Shown here: positions 46,320-55,237 of the stretch, in pieces
Numbering within the stretch: the first letter of the stretch is position 1
Layout of the letters: each line of letters begins with the position of its first letter
Assembly (NCBI RefSeq): GCF_000513955.1
Contig: NZ_AZUZ01000006.1
Location: forward strand, 94,340 to 158,339
DNA from: Pseudoxanthomonas suwonensis J47
GTDB taxonomy: Bacteria > Pseudomonadota > Gammaproteobacteria > Xanthomonadales > Xanthomonadaceae
Direction: 5' to 3'
DNA: 64,000 nucleotides
Translations under genes and position numbers: made by a program
The notes under the pieces: generated by a model
The model's database searches: none
What the model was told of the DNA's origin: nothing
The model's input: the letters and a program-made list of their open reading frames with translations, nothing else

Positions 46320-49283
46320 TCACCAGTCGATGCCGATGCCCAGCTTGAACGTCCGGGTCGGGAAGGCGATGGCGTTCGGCGTGCCCCAGAGCGGATTCTG
46401 CGGCTCGCCGGCGCCACCGCGCCAGTCCTCGTACCCGGAGTAGTTCGACCAGTTGAACACGTTCAGCACGTCGAAGCGGATCCGCAGGGCGATATTGCTG
46501 CCGGTGTCGAACACCTTCTCCATCGCCAGGTCCAGCTGTTTGAAGTCCTCCTTCGGGGTGTAGGCGTCGAAGTGGCAGAACGCCCAGGCCGAGACGTTGC
46601 AGTTCTGGTAGTAGCGCGGGGTCGCGTCGGACCACACGCCCTTGCCGGAGAAGGTCAGGCCCCACGGGCCATCCCAGATGCCCGTCAGCACCACCCGGTT
46701 CTCCGGGACCTTGCCGGGGAACCAGCCGTAGTCCTCGATGAACTCGGCGTTGAACGCGCCCGGCCACCCGTCGATCGGGCTGTTCTGCTCCGAATCGGTC
46801 CAGGTGTAGGCCAGCGTCGCGCCCCAGCCGGAGTTGCGCGTGTACGGCTTCTCCAGCTTGACGTACACCGACCTGGTCCGGGTCTCCAGCGCGTTCTGCG
46901 CCAGGATCAGGTTGGAGAACGGGGCGAAGCCGATGCCCCACGGCGGCGGATCGCTGGCGCCCGGCGGATCCGGCGGGAAGAACAGCCCGTCGTCGCGGCG
47001 GTTGCCCAGCAGGAAGGCGATGCCGTCATGGCTGCGCACGTACGAGTACATCACCTCGGTGTTCCAGTCGTGCCCCCACACCTCGAACATGTTGCGCATG
47101 CCCAGGCTGTACTGGTCCGAGTACGGCACCTCGAGGTTGTTGTTGTTGAGGAAGATCTCGCGGCTGCCGGCCACCGAGGACGCGCGCAGGAACTCCGGGT
47201 CGAAGTAGCGCGGATCCCATTCGCGGCAGGTCGCGCTGGTGGCGGTGTCGCACGGGTGCAGCGGAGTGTTGAAGTCGTAGGTGTACTGGCCCCAGCTGCC
47301 CTTGGAGATCTCGTTCTGCAGGAAATCGAACAGGTTGCGGTCGTAGGAACGGCCGGCGCCGCCGAAGACCACGTGGCGCTGGTCGGCGTTGATGTCGTAC
47401 GAGAAGCCGAAGCGCGGCGCCCAGTTGTTGCGGTCCGGGTCGCGGTTGCCGCCGGTGCTGATGTAGTCGTTGATGTCGATGCCCGAGTTGGGCAGGTTGG
47501 CGTTGGAGTTCTGCAGCGCGGTGACCACCTCGGCCGGGGTCACGTAGTCCTCGTAGCTGGGCGTGCTCTCCCCGTCCCAGCGCACGCCCAGGTTCAGGGT
47601 CAGGCGTTCGTTGACCTCCCAGTCGTCCTGGATGTACAGGCCCAGCTGCTTGTTGCCCGAGGTGACCGTGCCGTCGCCGTAGCCGGCCACCGGCGCGCCG
47701 AACTCGACGTGGGTCGGCACGCTCAGGCTCTCGTGGATGTCGTAATAGAACTGCGGGTTGTACTTGTTCTGCTCCAGCGTCTCCAGGTCGACCCGCTTGT
47801 ACTTGATGCCCATCTTCACGGTATGGCCGGAGAAGCCGGTAAAGGTCAGGTCGTCCTGGAACGACCAGCCCTTCTGGCCCTTGTCCTGGTAGTTGTCGCC
47901 GCCGCCGCTGCGGACGATGGTGTCCCACCAGTTGCCGTCGCTGAGGAAGTAGCCGGGCTCGAACCGCGCCGGCTGCGGGCTCCAGAACGCGTCCTCCCAG
48001 GTGACGTGCGCGTCGTTGAGCCAGTCGCCGAAGGTCCACTGCCAGCGCAGGTCGACGCGGGTCTCCTCGTTGGTGTTGAGGGTCGCGGCCGGCGGCAGGC
48101 GCTGCCCTTCGACCTGGATGGTCTCGCTCTCGTCGCGGTACTTGCCGGTCAGCTCGAAGTAGTGGTTCTCGCCGATCGCCCAGTCGATCTTGGCGAAGTA
48201 CAGGTCTTCCTTGAACGGCGAGGTGTAGGTACCGGTGCCGTACTGCGCCTGCAGGTCGGCCGGCAGGTCGCCGACGCCAAAGCCACGGCCCAGGTTGAAG
48301 GTGCGCGGGCTGCTGAACTCCTTGGCCTCGTAGGCGACGAAGAAGTGCGCCACGTCGGGGATGATCGGGCCGCCGAAGGAGACGCCGTACTGCTCCTGCT
48401 TGCTCACCGCCTTGGTCGCGCCCTCGCGCTCCTCGAAGCGGCTGCGCGAGCGCCAGCCGGTGTGGGTGCGGTCCCAGAAGAAGCTGCCCTCGAACTCGTT
48501 GCTGCCCGAGCGCGTCGCCGCGACCACCGCGGCGCTGCTGAGCTGGTCGTACTCGGCCTTGTAGTTCTGGGTGATGACCTTGTACTCGCCGATCGCCGAC
48601 TGCGGGAACGGGTTGCCGCGGCTGGTGTCCTGGCCGCTGATGCCGCCGGTGGTGACGTAGTTCTTCTGGCCGACGCCGTCGATGAACACGTTGACCGCGT
48701 TGGCGTTCTGGGCGCCCGAGCGCAGCCGGGTGTTGCCGCTGGCGTCGGTGATGAACTGCACGCCCGGCACGGTGTCGGCGAAGGCGAGGAAGTTGCGGCT
48801 GTTCTGCGGCAGCGACTCGATCTGCTTGTTGCTGATGTAGGTGGCGACCTCGGAGGTGCGCGTCTCCACCGCGGTGCCGACGACCTGCACCGCATCCAGG
48901 GTGGTGGCTTCGCCCGGCGTGGCGGTCTCGGCCACGCCGCCCACGCCCAGGTCCAGGGTCGCGGTCTGGCCGACCTGGACGGTGATCTCGCGGCTGGTCG
49001 CCTGGCCGGCGGCCTGCACTTCGATGCGGTAGGTACCGGGCGGCAGGCCAGCGACGGCGTAGTTGCCGCCGGCGCCCACGCGCGCGGTGCGGCGCAGGCC
49101 GGTGGTGGTGTTGACCACGGTCACCACCGCGTCGGTGGCGGGCGCCGAATCGGCCATGACGTGGCCGCGGATGGTGGCGCCGGTGCTCTGGGCCATCGCC
49201 GGTGCCGCGCCCAGCGCGATGCAGGTGGCCAGCGCCACGGTAAGAAGGCTTCGAGCAGGTCTGCTCTCTCGCTTGCCATTCAT
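46320..49283 (-). CDS. TonB-dependent receptor, Oar-like with carboxypeptidase-regulatory domain
   Basis: A 987-residue outer-membrane receptor. It has a signal peptide (cleavage after AMAQ near 32), a carboxypeptidase-regulatory-like beta domain (about 33-115: GATIRGHVMADSAPATDAVV), and a plug (LDAVQVVGTAVETRTSEVAT, SLPQNSRNFLAFADTVPGVQ). A beta-barrel follows, ending in the aromatic terminus KLGIGIDW. Oar-like receptors in xanthomonads import large oligosaccharides or peptides with TonB-ExbB-ExbD energy. Here its operon mates (LacI, glucan hydrolase, sugar ABC importer) argue for an oligosaccharide. GGGAGGG lies 8 nt before the ATG. It is 28 bp downstream of lacI. Confidence 0.92.
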   Translation of the reverse strand: MNGKRESRPARSLLTVALATCIALGAAPAMAQSTGATIRGHVMADSAPATDAVVTVVNTTTGLRRTARVGAGGNYAVAGLPPGTYRIEVQAAGQATSREITVQVGQTATLDLGVGGVAETATPGEATTLDAVQVVGTAVETRTSEVATYISNKQIESLPQNSRNFLAFADTVPGVQFITDASGNTRLRSGAQNANAVNVFIDGVGQKNYVTTGGISGQDTSRGNPFPQSAIGEYKVITQNYKAEYDQLSSAAVVAATRSGSNEFEGSFFWDRTHTGWRSRSRFEEREGATKAVSKQEQYGVSFGGPIIPDVAHFFVAYEAKEFSSPRTFNLGRGFGVGDLPADLQAQYGTGTYTSPFKEDLYFAKIDWAIGENHYFELTGKYRDESETIQVEGQRLPPAATLNTNEETRVDLRWQWTFGDWLNDAHVTWEDAFWSPQPARFEPGYFLSDGNWWDTIVRSGGGDNYQDKGQKGWSFQDDLTFTGFSGHTVKMGIKYKRVDLETLEQNKYNPQFYYDIHESLSVPTHVEFGAPVAGYGDGTVTSGNKQLGLYIQDDWEVNERLTLNLGVRWDGESTPSYEDYVTPAEVVTALQNSNANLPNSGIDINDYISTGGNRDPDRNNWAPRFGFSYDINADQRHVVFGGAGRSYDRNLFDFLQNEISKGSWGQYTYDFNTPLHPCDTATSATCREWDPRYFDPEFLRASSVAGSREIFLNNNNLEVPYSDQYSLGMRNMFEVWGHDWNTEVMYSYVRSHDGIAFLLGNRRDDGLFFPPDPPGASDPPPWGIGFAPFSNLILAQNALETRTRSVYVKLEKPYTRNSGWGATLAYTWTDSEQNSPIDGWPGAFNAEFIEDYGWFPGKVPENRVVLTGIWDGPWGLTFSGKGVWSDATPRYYQNCNVSAWAFCHFDAYTPKEDFKQLDLAMEKVFDTGSNIALRIRFDVLNVFNWSNYSGYEDWRGGAGEPQNPLWGTPNAIAFPTRTFKLGIGIDW

Positions 49284-49311
49284 GTTGCGTCCCTCCCAGG
49301 ATGGTGCAGCG

Positions 49312-50367
49312 TCAGGATTTCTTCTTCTGTCTGCCGGGCGTCGTGGCGGCGGTTCGCGGACCACCGCTGGACTGGCGCACGACCAGTTCCGGCAGCAGCA
49401 CGTGGCGTTCGTCGGTGGCCGCTTCGTCGCTCTCGATCTGGGCCAGCAACCGCTTCAATGCGTTGGCGCCAAGCTCGGTGATACTCACCCGCATCGTCGT
49501 CAATGACGGGTGAACGAAGCGCGCCAAAGGAATGTCGTCGAAGCCCGCGAGGGCGACGTCGCGCGGCACTTCCAGGCCGGCCTGCGCGAACGCGTAGAGA
49601 CAGCCCAGCGCCATCATGTCGTTGGCCGCGAAAACCGCGTCCGGACGTTGCGCCGGATCGCCGGCGGCGATCGCGCTGCCGGCGCGGAAACCGGAGGCCT
49701 CGTCGAAGTCGCCGGCGAACTCGCTGCCGCGTGCGCCCGCATGCGCGGCGATCGCGTCGCGGAAGCCGCGCAGGCGTTCGCGTGCGTCGTGGTTGAGCTC
49801 CGGTCCGCCGATGAAGGCGATATGGCGATGGCCGAGCGACAGCAGGTGTCCGGTCATCGCCATCGCGCCGGCGTGGTTCTCGATCTCGAAGACCGGCCAG
49901 GCCGGCTCGGGCAGCTGGGTGCTGATCAGCACCACCGGCAGCGGCTGCGGCAGGTTCTCGGCGAGGAAGCCAGGCTGCTCGGCATACGGCGACATCACCA
50001 GCAGGCCGTCGACCCGCCCGCGCATCGCGCGCAGCGCCGCGGCCTGTTCTTCCGGGTCGCCGTGGTAGCTGGACAGCAGCAGGTGGCGGCCGGAGGCGCG
50101 GGCCACCGAGTCGATGCCGCGGATCAGTTCGGAGAAGAACTCGCCGTGCAGGTCCGGCAGGACCACGCCGATGGTCTGGGTGCTGCGGCTGCTGAGGCTG
50201 CGCGCCGCCGCGTGCGGGCTGTAGCGCAGCCGCCGCGCGACCTCGAACACCAGCTGGCGGACCGGCTCGGCCACGTTGGTGTGGCCGTTGAGCGCGCGCG
50301 ACACGGTGGCCACCGAGACATTGGCCTCGCGCGCGACGTCGCGGATCGTGACCGCCTGGCGCCCCAT
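49312..50367 (-). CDS. LacI-family transcriptional regulator
   Basis: A 351-residue regulator: HTH TIRDVAREANVSVATVSRAL at about 7-26, hinge helix (AARSLSSRSTQTIGVVLPDL), then a periplasmic-binding-like effector domain (IAFIGGPELNHDARERLRGF, VFAANDMMALGCLYA, VALAGFDDIPLARF). The C-terminus is basic (TPGRQKKKS). It is the first gene of the glucan operon; with the TGTAACCGCTTACA operator in its own promoter it probably represses the whole unit until an oligosaccharide binds. Confidence 0.94.
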   Translation of the reverse strand: MGRQAVTIRDVAREANVSVATVSRALNGHTNVAEPVRQLVFEVARRLRYSPHAAARSLSSRSTQTIGVVLPDLHGEFFSELIRGIDSVARASGRHLLLSSYHGDPEEQAAALRAMRGRVDGLLVMSPYAEQPGFLAENLPQPLPVVLISTQLPEPAWPVFEIENHAGAMAMTGHLLSLGHRHIAFIGGPELNHDARERLRGFRDAIAAHAGARGSEFAGDFDEASGFRAGSAIAAGDPAQRPDAVFAANDMMALGCLYAFAQAGLEVPRDVALAGFDDIPLARFVHPSLTTMRVSITELGANALKRLLAQIESDEAATDERHVLLPELVVRQSSGGPRTAATTPGRQKKKS

Positions 50368-50405
50368 CCGTTCCTCTCCGGTCGTACTTTCGGTCGACGG
50401 CCGCG

Positions 50406-50433
50406 AATGTAACCGCTTACAGGACACTTGCAA
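50406..50433 (-). promoter_or_regulatory. Candidate promoter and LacI operator of the glucan operon
   Basis: The palindrome TGTAACCGCTTACA (50408-50421) fits the LacI-family form with a central CG. On the minus strand it overlaps a weak promoter: TTGCAA (50428-50433), 16-bp spacer, TACATT (50406-50411), each matching four of six positions. An occupied operator would cover the -10 box. It lies 41 bp before the lacI start. Confidence 0.55.
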
Positions 50434-50948
50434 AGAGCTTGCGCGCACGGATTAGCCTAATGCCTACAGGCACATAGAACGTGAATCTGATATTGCAGCG
50501 CAGCAATGCCGCACGTGCAGCATACATATGTCTCCACGGAATGCCCGATGCCACCCGACCTGGCAGGTGGATTCGATGTACGGCGCCCGTCCGGGCCGCC
50601 ACGCGGGCGTTCCGGCCTGCTGGACAGCACCCGGCCCGGCGCGTACCCTTGGCTCACACGTTGGCCGGAAGCAGCGGCCCGCCGGCAAGGGAACACCAGG
50701 GGACAGCCCGTCACATAGGGATATTCCGGGCACCTGCCACTCCCGGCGACCGATCGCTGCCCCTCCCCGCCACACGCAGACGACCTCCCCGGCTATCGGC
50801 CACCGCCCTCCTGCGGTGCCGGGCCTGACTTGATGTGCACGTATCGAAGGCGCCGTCCCCGGCTGTTCCCGGCGACGTCCGCCACCGCAGGCGCGGCACG
50901 CCCCGTATGGCGTCGCCCGTTTTCCGTTCCGGGCTGGCTTCCGAGCAG
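50434..50948. other. Intergenic region between lacI and scpA
   Basis: No credible gene is visible over about 515 bp. It holds a 14-bp palindrome at 50493-50506 and an ACATATGT palindrome at about 50523-50530. The rest is non-coding with open frames of non-protein composition. Promoters for scpA must lie here, but none stands out. Confidence 0.45.
50493..50506. promoter_or_regulatory. TTGCAGCGCAGCAA palindrome, possible second operator
   Basis: A 14-bp imperfect palindrome (TTGC.GCGC.GCAA) 126 bp upstream of the lacI start. Sites of this form bind LacI/GntR-type regulators in other Proteobacteria. With the TGTAACCGCTTACA site 72 bp away it could support a repression loop. It is weak on its own. 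Confidence 0.3.
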
Positions 50949-51863
50949 ATGAGTTCCGAACCCGCGCAAGACGCGACCCCGACAACGCAGGCGCCCACCG
51001 CCCCGCAGCAGCAGGAGATGCCGCTGGCGGTCGTGCATGGGCAGCCGCTGCTGCAGATCCCGCAGGACCTGTACATCCCGCCGGACGCGCTGGAAGTCAT
51101 CCTCGACGCCTTCGAAGGTCCGCTGGACCTGCTGCTGTACCTGATCCGCCGCCAGAACCTGGACATCCTGGACATCCCCGTCGCCGAGATCACCCGGCAG
51201 TACGTGGACTACATCAACGTGATGCAGGACCTGCGCTTCGAACTGGCCGCCGAGTACCTGGTCATGGCCGCGATCCTGGCCGAGATCAAGTCGCGCATGC
51301 TGCTGCCGCGGCCGCCGGCGGAGGAAGGCCAGGAGGAGGACCCGCGCGCCGAGCTGGTCCGCCGCCTGCAGGAGTACGAGCGCTTCAAGCAGGCCGCCGA
51401 GGACCTGGACGCCCTGCCCCGCCTCGACCGCGACACCACCCCGGTGCAGGCCTTCGTCCCGGACCGCGCCGTGGTCAAGCTGCCGCCGCCGGTCGACCTG
51501 CGCGAAATGCTGCTGGCCCTGCACGACGTGCTCAAGCGCGCCGAGCTGTTCAGCGGCCACCACATCAAGCGCGAGGCGCTGAGCGTCCGCCAGCGCATGG
51601 GCGAAGTGCTGCAGCGCTTGGACGACGGCCAGTTCCACCGCTTCGAGGCGCTGTTCAGCGCCGAGGAAGGCCGCCTCGGCGTGCTGGTCACCTTCCTCTC
51701 CCTGCTGGAGCTGGCCAAGGAACAGCTGCTGGACATCGTCCAGGACGCCCCGCTGGCGCCGATCTACGTGCGCTCGCTGGCGGTCGGCAACACCAACGAA
51801 CCGCTGCAGTTCCACAGCGAGTTCGACGACGGCGACGCCGCCAACGAGCCGGCCGCGGGCTGA
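50949..51863 (+). CDS. scpA: Segregation and condensation protein A
   Basis: The 304-residue kleisin links Smc heads with ScpB for chromosome condensation. It has the family stretch LDAFEGPLDLLLYLIRRQNL, DILDIPVAEITRQYVDYI and ELAAEYLVMAAILAEIKSRM (shown in parts), and a C-terminal winged helix ending GVLVTFLSLLELAKEQ. The ATG at 50949 is chosen near the usual N-terminus; about 40 residues before DLYIPPDALE are low-complexity (TPTTQAPTAPQQQ). An earlier in-frame start at 50835 looks non-conserved. It precedes scpB by 45 bp. Confidence 0.92.
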   Translation: MSSEPAQDATPTTQAPTAPQQQEMPLAVVHGQPLLQIPQDLYIPPDALEVILDAFEGPLDLLLYLIRRQNLDILDIPVAEITRQYVDYINVMQDLRFELAAEYLVMAAILAEIKSRMLLPRPPAEEGQEEDPRAELVRRLQEYERFKQAAEDLDALPRLDRDTTPVQAFVPDRAVVKLPPPVDLREMLLALHDVLKRAELFSGHHIKREALSVRQRMGEVLQRLDDGQFHRFEALFSAEEGRLGVLVTFLSLLELAKEQLLDIVQDAPLAPIYVRSLAVGNTNEPLQFHSEFDDGDAANEPAAG

Positions 51864-51908
51864 GCCCGCGAACCCTGCCATCCCCATCCACCAGAACCTG
51901 CGAGATCC

Positions 51909-52817
51909 ATGGACCAGGCGCTGATCACCCGCATCGTCGAGGCCGCCCTGCTGGCCGCCAACCAGCCGCTGGCGCTGGCCCAGCTGCACGGGCTCTTCCC
52001 CGAGGACGACCCGGCCCCGCCGGGCAGCGTCGAGGCGGCGCTGGAGCACCTGCGCGAGGCCTGCGCCGACCGCGGCATCGAGCTGGTCGAGGTCGCCTCC
52101 GGCTTCCGCTTCCAGGTCAAGGCCGACGTGCACCCCTGGGTGGCGCGGCTGTGGACCGAACGCAAGACCCGCTACACCCGCGCCACCCTCGAGACCCTGG
52201 CGCTGATCGCCTACCGCCAGCCGATCACCCGCGGCGAGATCGAGCAGGTCCGCGGCGTGGCGGTCAGCAGCAACATCATCCAGGCGCTGGAAGAGCGCGA
52301 GTGGATCCGCGTCGTCGGCCACCGCGACGTGCCGGGCCGCCCGGCGCTGTACGGCACCACCAAGGCGTTCCTGGACTACTTCGGGCTCAAGCGCCTGGAC
52401 GAACTGCCGCCGCTGTCGGAACTGAAGGACATCGGCGAACTGGAACCGCAGCTGCCGCTGGATCCGGACGCGGCCCCGGCCCCGGCTGGCGTCGCCAACG
52501 ACGACGCGCCCGCCGGACCTGGCGAAGCGGCGAACGATGCACCGGCCGGCGAAGGCGCGGACGACGCGACTGCCGCCGGTGCCGGTGAAGCGGCCGGCGA
52601 CACCGGCAGCGATGCCAGCGAAGACACGCAGGACGGCGACGAAGCCGTCTCCAACGAATCCACCGGCGACCGCGCCGGCGATGACGAACAGGAAGAGCCC
52701 GCGGACGCCGACGACGGCGATGCCGGCGAGCCCGCCTCCACACCGCCCGAAGCCGAGCAGGCCGAAGGTCCCGCAACACAGGCCGACGATGAAACGTCCG
52801 GCCGGAGCACCAACTGA
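51909..52817 (+). CDS. scpB: Segregation and condensation protein B with long acidic tail
   Basis: Residues 1 to about 185 are a standard ScpB with two winged helices: LITRIVEAALLAANQPLAL, TRATLETLALIAYRQPITR and GRPALYGTTKAFLDYFGL. The remaining 115 residues are a disordered tail of Ala, Asp, Glu, Gly and Pro (for example GEAANDAPAGEGADDATAAG). The tail is roughly 40% of the protein. Its stop overlaps the rluB start by 1 bp (TGATG). Confidence 0.93.
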   Translation: MDQALITRIVEAALLAANQPLALAQLHGLFPEDDPAPPGSVEAALEHLREACADRGIELVEVASGFRFQVKADVHPWVARLWTERKTRYTRATLETLALIAYRQPITRGEIEQVRGVAVSSNIIQALEEREWIRVVGHRDVPGRPALYGTTKAFLDYFGLKRLDELPPLSELKDIGELEPQLPLDPDAAPAPAGVANDDAPAGPGEAANDAPAGEGADDATAAGAGEAAGDTGSDASEDTQDGDEAVSNESTGDRAGDDEQEEPADADDGDAGEPASTPPEAEQAEGPATQADDETSGRSTN

Positions 52818-54337
52818 TGAACGCACCTACCCCCCGCAAGCCCCTCGGCAAGCTGTCGCTCAAGCGCGGCGAAGAAGCCGCCGCCGCGCCCGCCGCGAAG
52901 ATCGAGGAGCGCCTGCACAAGGTCCTGGCCCAGGCCGGGCTCGGCTCGCGCCGCGCGCTCGAACAGCGCATCGCCGACGGCCTGGTCAAGGTCAACGGCG
53001 AGACCGCCCAGGTCGGCCAGAGCATCCGCAGCGGCGACCGCGTCGAACTGGACGGCAAGGCCTTCGTCGCCTCCGCCCTGACCGAGCCGGCGCGTGTGCT
53101 GGTCTACAACAAGCCCGAAGGCGAAGTGACCACCCGCGAGGATCCCGAAGGCCGCCCGACCATCTTCGAATCGCTGCCGCGCCTGAAGGGTGCGCGCTGG
53201 ATCGCGATCGGCCGCCTCGACATCAACACCACCGGCCTGCTGCTGCTGACCACCGACGGCGAGATCGCCAACGCGATGATGCATCCGTCGCACGAGGTCG
53301 AGCGCGAGTACGTGGTGCGCGTGCGCGCCCCGGAAGGCCAGGAGAACGTGCCGGACAACATCGTCGACCGCCTCGCCCGCGGCGTCGCCCTGGAGGACGG
53401 CCCGGCCAGGTTCGAGCAGATCGAGCGCATCGGCGGCACCGACTCCCACGACTGGTTCAAGGTCGTGGTCAAGGAAGGCCGCAACCGCGAAGTGCGCCGC
53501 CTGTGGGAATCGCAGGGCTGCCAGGTCAGCCGCCTCAAGCGCACCCGCTACGGCGACATCAGCCTGCCGCGCGAACTGCTGCGCGGCCACTCGCAGGAGC
53601 TGCCGGCCGAGCAGGTCGAGGCGCTGCGCAAGTCGCTGCAGCTGGAAGACGCCGGCAGCTCGACCCTGACCCTGCTGCCGGTGATCGGCCAGCGTCGCGC
53701 CGCCAAGGCCACCGTGCACGTCGGCAGCGGCCGCGGCACCGGCCAGGCCTACGTCAACGGCCACAACACCGCCGATGAAGGCCGCGAGCTGCGCCGCTTC
53801 GACCACGTCCGCGAGGACCGCCGTGGCGGCCGCGGCGGCAAGAAGCCGCACGGCGGCCTGACCGTCAGCGGCGAGCAGGCGGCCAAGCAGTCGCAGAAGC
53901 CGTTCAAGCAGCGCAAGCAGAAGGGCGCGCTGAAGCCGCTGCCGGAAGGCAATCCGGCCGCGTTCCGTACCTGGTACGTGCCCGAAGGCGTCAGCACCGG
54001 CCCCAGCGGCCATCGCAACGCCGGCCCGGGCGGCGGCGGCAAGCGCTTCGGCAAGGGTGGTGGCGGCGGTGGCGGCCAGGGCCAAGGCCAGGGCCAGAAC
54101 GCGCGCAAGGCCGCGCGTCCGTACGGCCATCCGGGCAATGCCCCGCACTTCCCGTCCGACCACGCCACCCCGGGCAGCCAGGCGCCCGGCGGCAACCGCG
54201 GCCCGCGCGGCGCGGCGCGGCCGGGCGGCAACCGCCCCGGCGGCCAGCGTCCGGGTGGCGGTGGCCCGCGTCCGGGCGGTCGCCCCGGCGGCGGCGCCCC
54301 GCGCGGCGGCAACCGCGGTCCGCGCGGCCAGGGTTGA
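52817..54337 (+). CDS. rluB: 23S rRNA pseudouridine(2605) synthase with Gly/Arg/Pro-rich tail
   Basis: RluB converts U2605 of 23S rRNA to pseudouridine. An S4 RNA-binding domain (about 30-85: RLHKVLAQAGLGSRRALEQR) is followed by the RsuA-type catalytic domain with GRLDINTTGLLLLTTDGE (catalytic Asp near 135) and GRNREVRRLWESQGC. From about 285 onward a 220-residue basic tail begins, turning into Gly/Arg/Pro-rich repeats (PGGNRPGGQRPGGGGPRPGG). The total of 506 residues is well above the E. coli enzyme (291). The scpA-scpB-rluB order is conserved. Confidence 0.94.
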   Translation: MNAPTPRKPLGKLSLKRGEEAAAAPAAKIEERLHKVLAQAGLGSRRALEQRIADGLVKVNGETAQVGQSIRSGDRVELDGKAFVASALTEPARVLVYNKPEGEVTTREDPEGRPTIFESLPRLKGARWIAIGRLDINTTGLLLLTTDGEIANAMMHPSHEVEREYVVRVRAPEGQENVPDNIVDRLARGVALEDGPARFEQIERIGGTDSHDWFKVVVKEGRNREVRRLWESQGCQVSRLKRTRYGDISLPRELLRGHSQELPAEQVEALRKSLQLEDAGSSTLTLLPVIGQRRAAKATVHVGSGRGTGQAYVNGHNTADEGRELRRFDHVREDRRGGRGGKKPHGGLTVSGEQAAKQSQKPFKQRKQKGALKPLPEGNPAAFRTWYVPEGVSTGPSGHRNAGPGGGGKRFGKGGGGGGGQGQGQGQNARKAARPYGHPGNAPHFPSDHATPGSQAPGGNRGPRGAARPGGNRPGGQRPGGGGPRPGGRPGGGAPRGGNRGPRGQG

Positions 54338-54360
54338 GTTTCCGCCCAGGCACGAACGCA

Positions 54361-54388
54361 GAACGGCCCGACGCGAGTCGGGCCGTTC
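54361..54388 (+). terminator. Hairpin terminator after rluB
   Basis: A perfect 12-bp stem GAACGGCCCGAC and GTCGGGCCGTTC with a 4-nt loop, starting 23 bp past the rluB stop. Only a weak T-rich stretch follows. It lies between convergent genes and may serve both. Confidence 0.7.
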
Positions 54389-54455
54389 CTGTTCTGGCTT
54401 CCGGATTTACGGGCGAAAGGACCTGCGCCCGCAGGTCCGCATCAGCCTGCGCGGA

Positions 54456-54893
54456 TCAGCGCGGCTCGATCACGAACTTGCCGAAGGCCACGCCGATGTC
54501 CCAGCCCTTGCCGGTACCGGCCAGCGCCAGCGACACCTCGCCCTTGGTCATCACCTGGGCCTTGCTCGACTTCACCGCGCCGGCGTGCGCCTCGGCCGCG
54601 GCGTAGGTACCCAGCGTCTCGCGGATGCTGTGCACCCCGGAGAACTCGCCCACGCCGTTCTCGATCCGCGACTTGCCGAAGGTGATGCCGCCGCCCTTGG
54701 CGCTGACCTTCACCGGCATGCTCGTGCCGTTGTCGCAGGTGACCGTGCCGCTGCCCTGCTGGGTCTTGTAGAACGCCGACCACCCGGACATCGTGAAGTG
54801 CAGCTTGCAGTCGACATCGCCAGCCGCCTGCGCGGCCGGCGCGATCGCCAGCGCCAGCAGGCCGGCAACCAGGACTCGGGGGAATCGCATCAT
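54456..54893 (-). CDS. Hypothetical exported protein
   Basis: A 145-residue protein with a signal peptide (VLVAGLLALAIAPAAQA, cleavage before AGDVDC near 24). The mature part has two cysteines (DVDCKLHF and GTVTCDNG) that could form a disulfide and a beta-rich pattern with many glycines. A repeated-strand end (GWDIGVAFGKFVIEPR) closes it. I do not recognise a family with certainty. GGAG lies 8 nt before the double ATG at 54891-54893. It stands alone, convergent with rluB. Confidence 0.75.
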   Translation of the reverse strand: MMRFPRVLVAGLLALAIAPAAQAAGDVDCKLHFTMSGWSAFYKTQQGSGTVTCDNGTSMPVKVSAKGGGITFGKSRIENGVGEFSGVHSIRETLGTYAAAEAHAGAVKSSKAQVMTKGEVSLALAGTGKGWDIGVAFGKFVIEPR

Positions 54894-55041
54894 GTGTGCT
54901 CTCCGTGACGTGCCGGCACCACACCGGCGGGATGGCCGGCCGAGCATATAGCACGCGCATGTCGTGGCCCCATGCAGAACGGCATGGCCAGGTCGGTGAC
55001 GGTTCAGGCGCCGGATAGCCCCTCCTGCCGCCGTGGTGGAG

Positions 55042-55200
55042 GCGACGTTTTTGCGCGCCACTGGCACGCACGTCGCTGAATGCCCGCGTCCTATGACGGG
55101 CACCGGGGCGCGGAGCGGGGCCGGGAATGGGTAGGCATTCCGACGTCACCGGGATCCCGACCCTCACCCCTAACCCCTTTCCCGGCGGGAGAGGGGGACA
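55042..55200. repeat. About 157-bp direct repeat, copy 1
   Basis: It starts with a hairpin (GCGACGT...GCGCGCCA, paired with TGGCACGC and ACGTCGC, 55042-55076), then shared text ending in CCCGGCGGGAGAGGGG. The same order, in the same direction, recurs at 58662-58818. The gap 54894-55643 (750 bp) contains no gene; it holds this repeat, an interrupted palindrome and a CCCCTCTCCC hairpin. Confidence 0.65.
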
Positions 55201-55237
55201 CAGAACGGAGCCACGACCCTAAAGCGCCGAAAAGACG

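Noticed and set aside
50434-50948. Short open frames between lacI and scpA
   Set aside because: Composition is Arg/Pro/Gly-rich with no start context or motif; no gene called.
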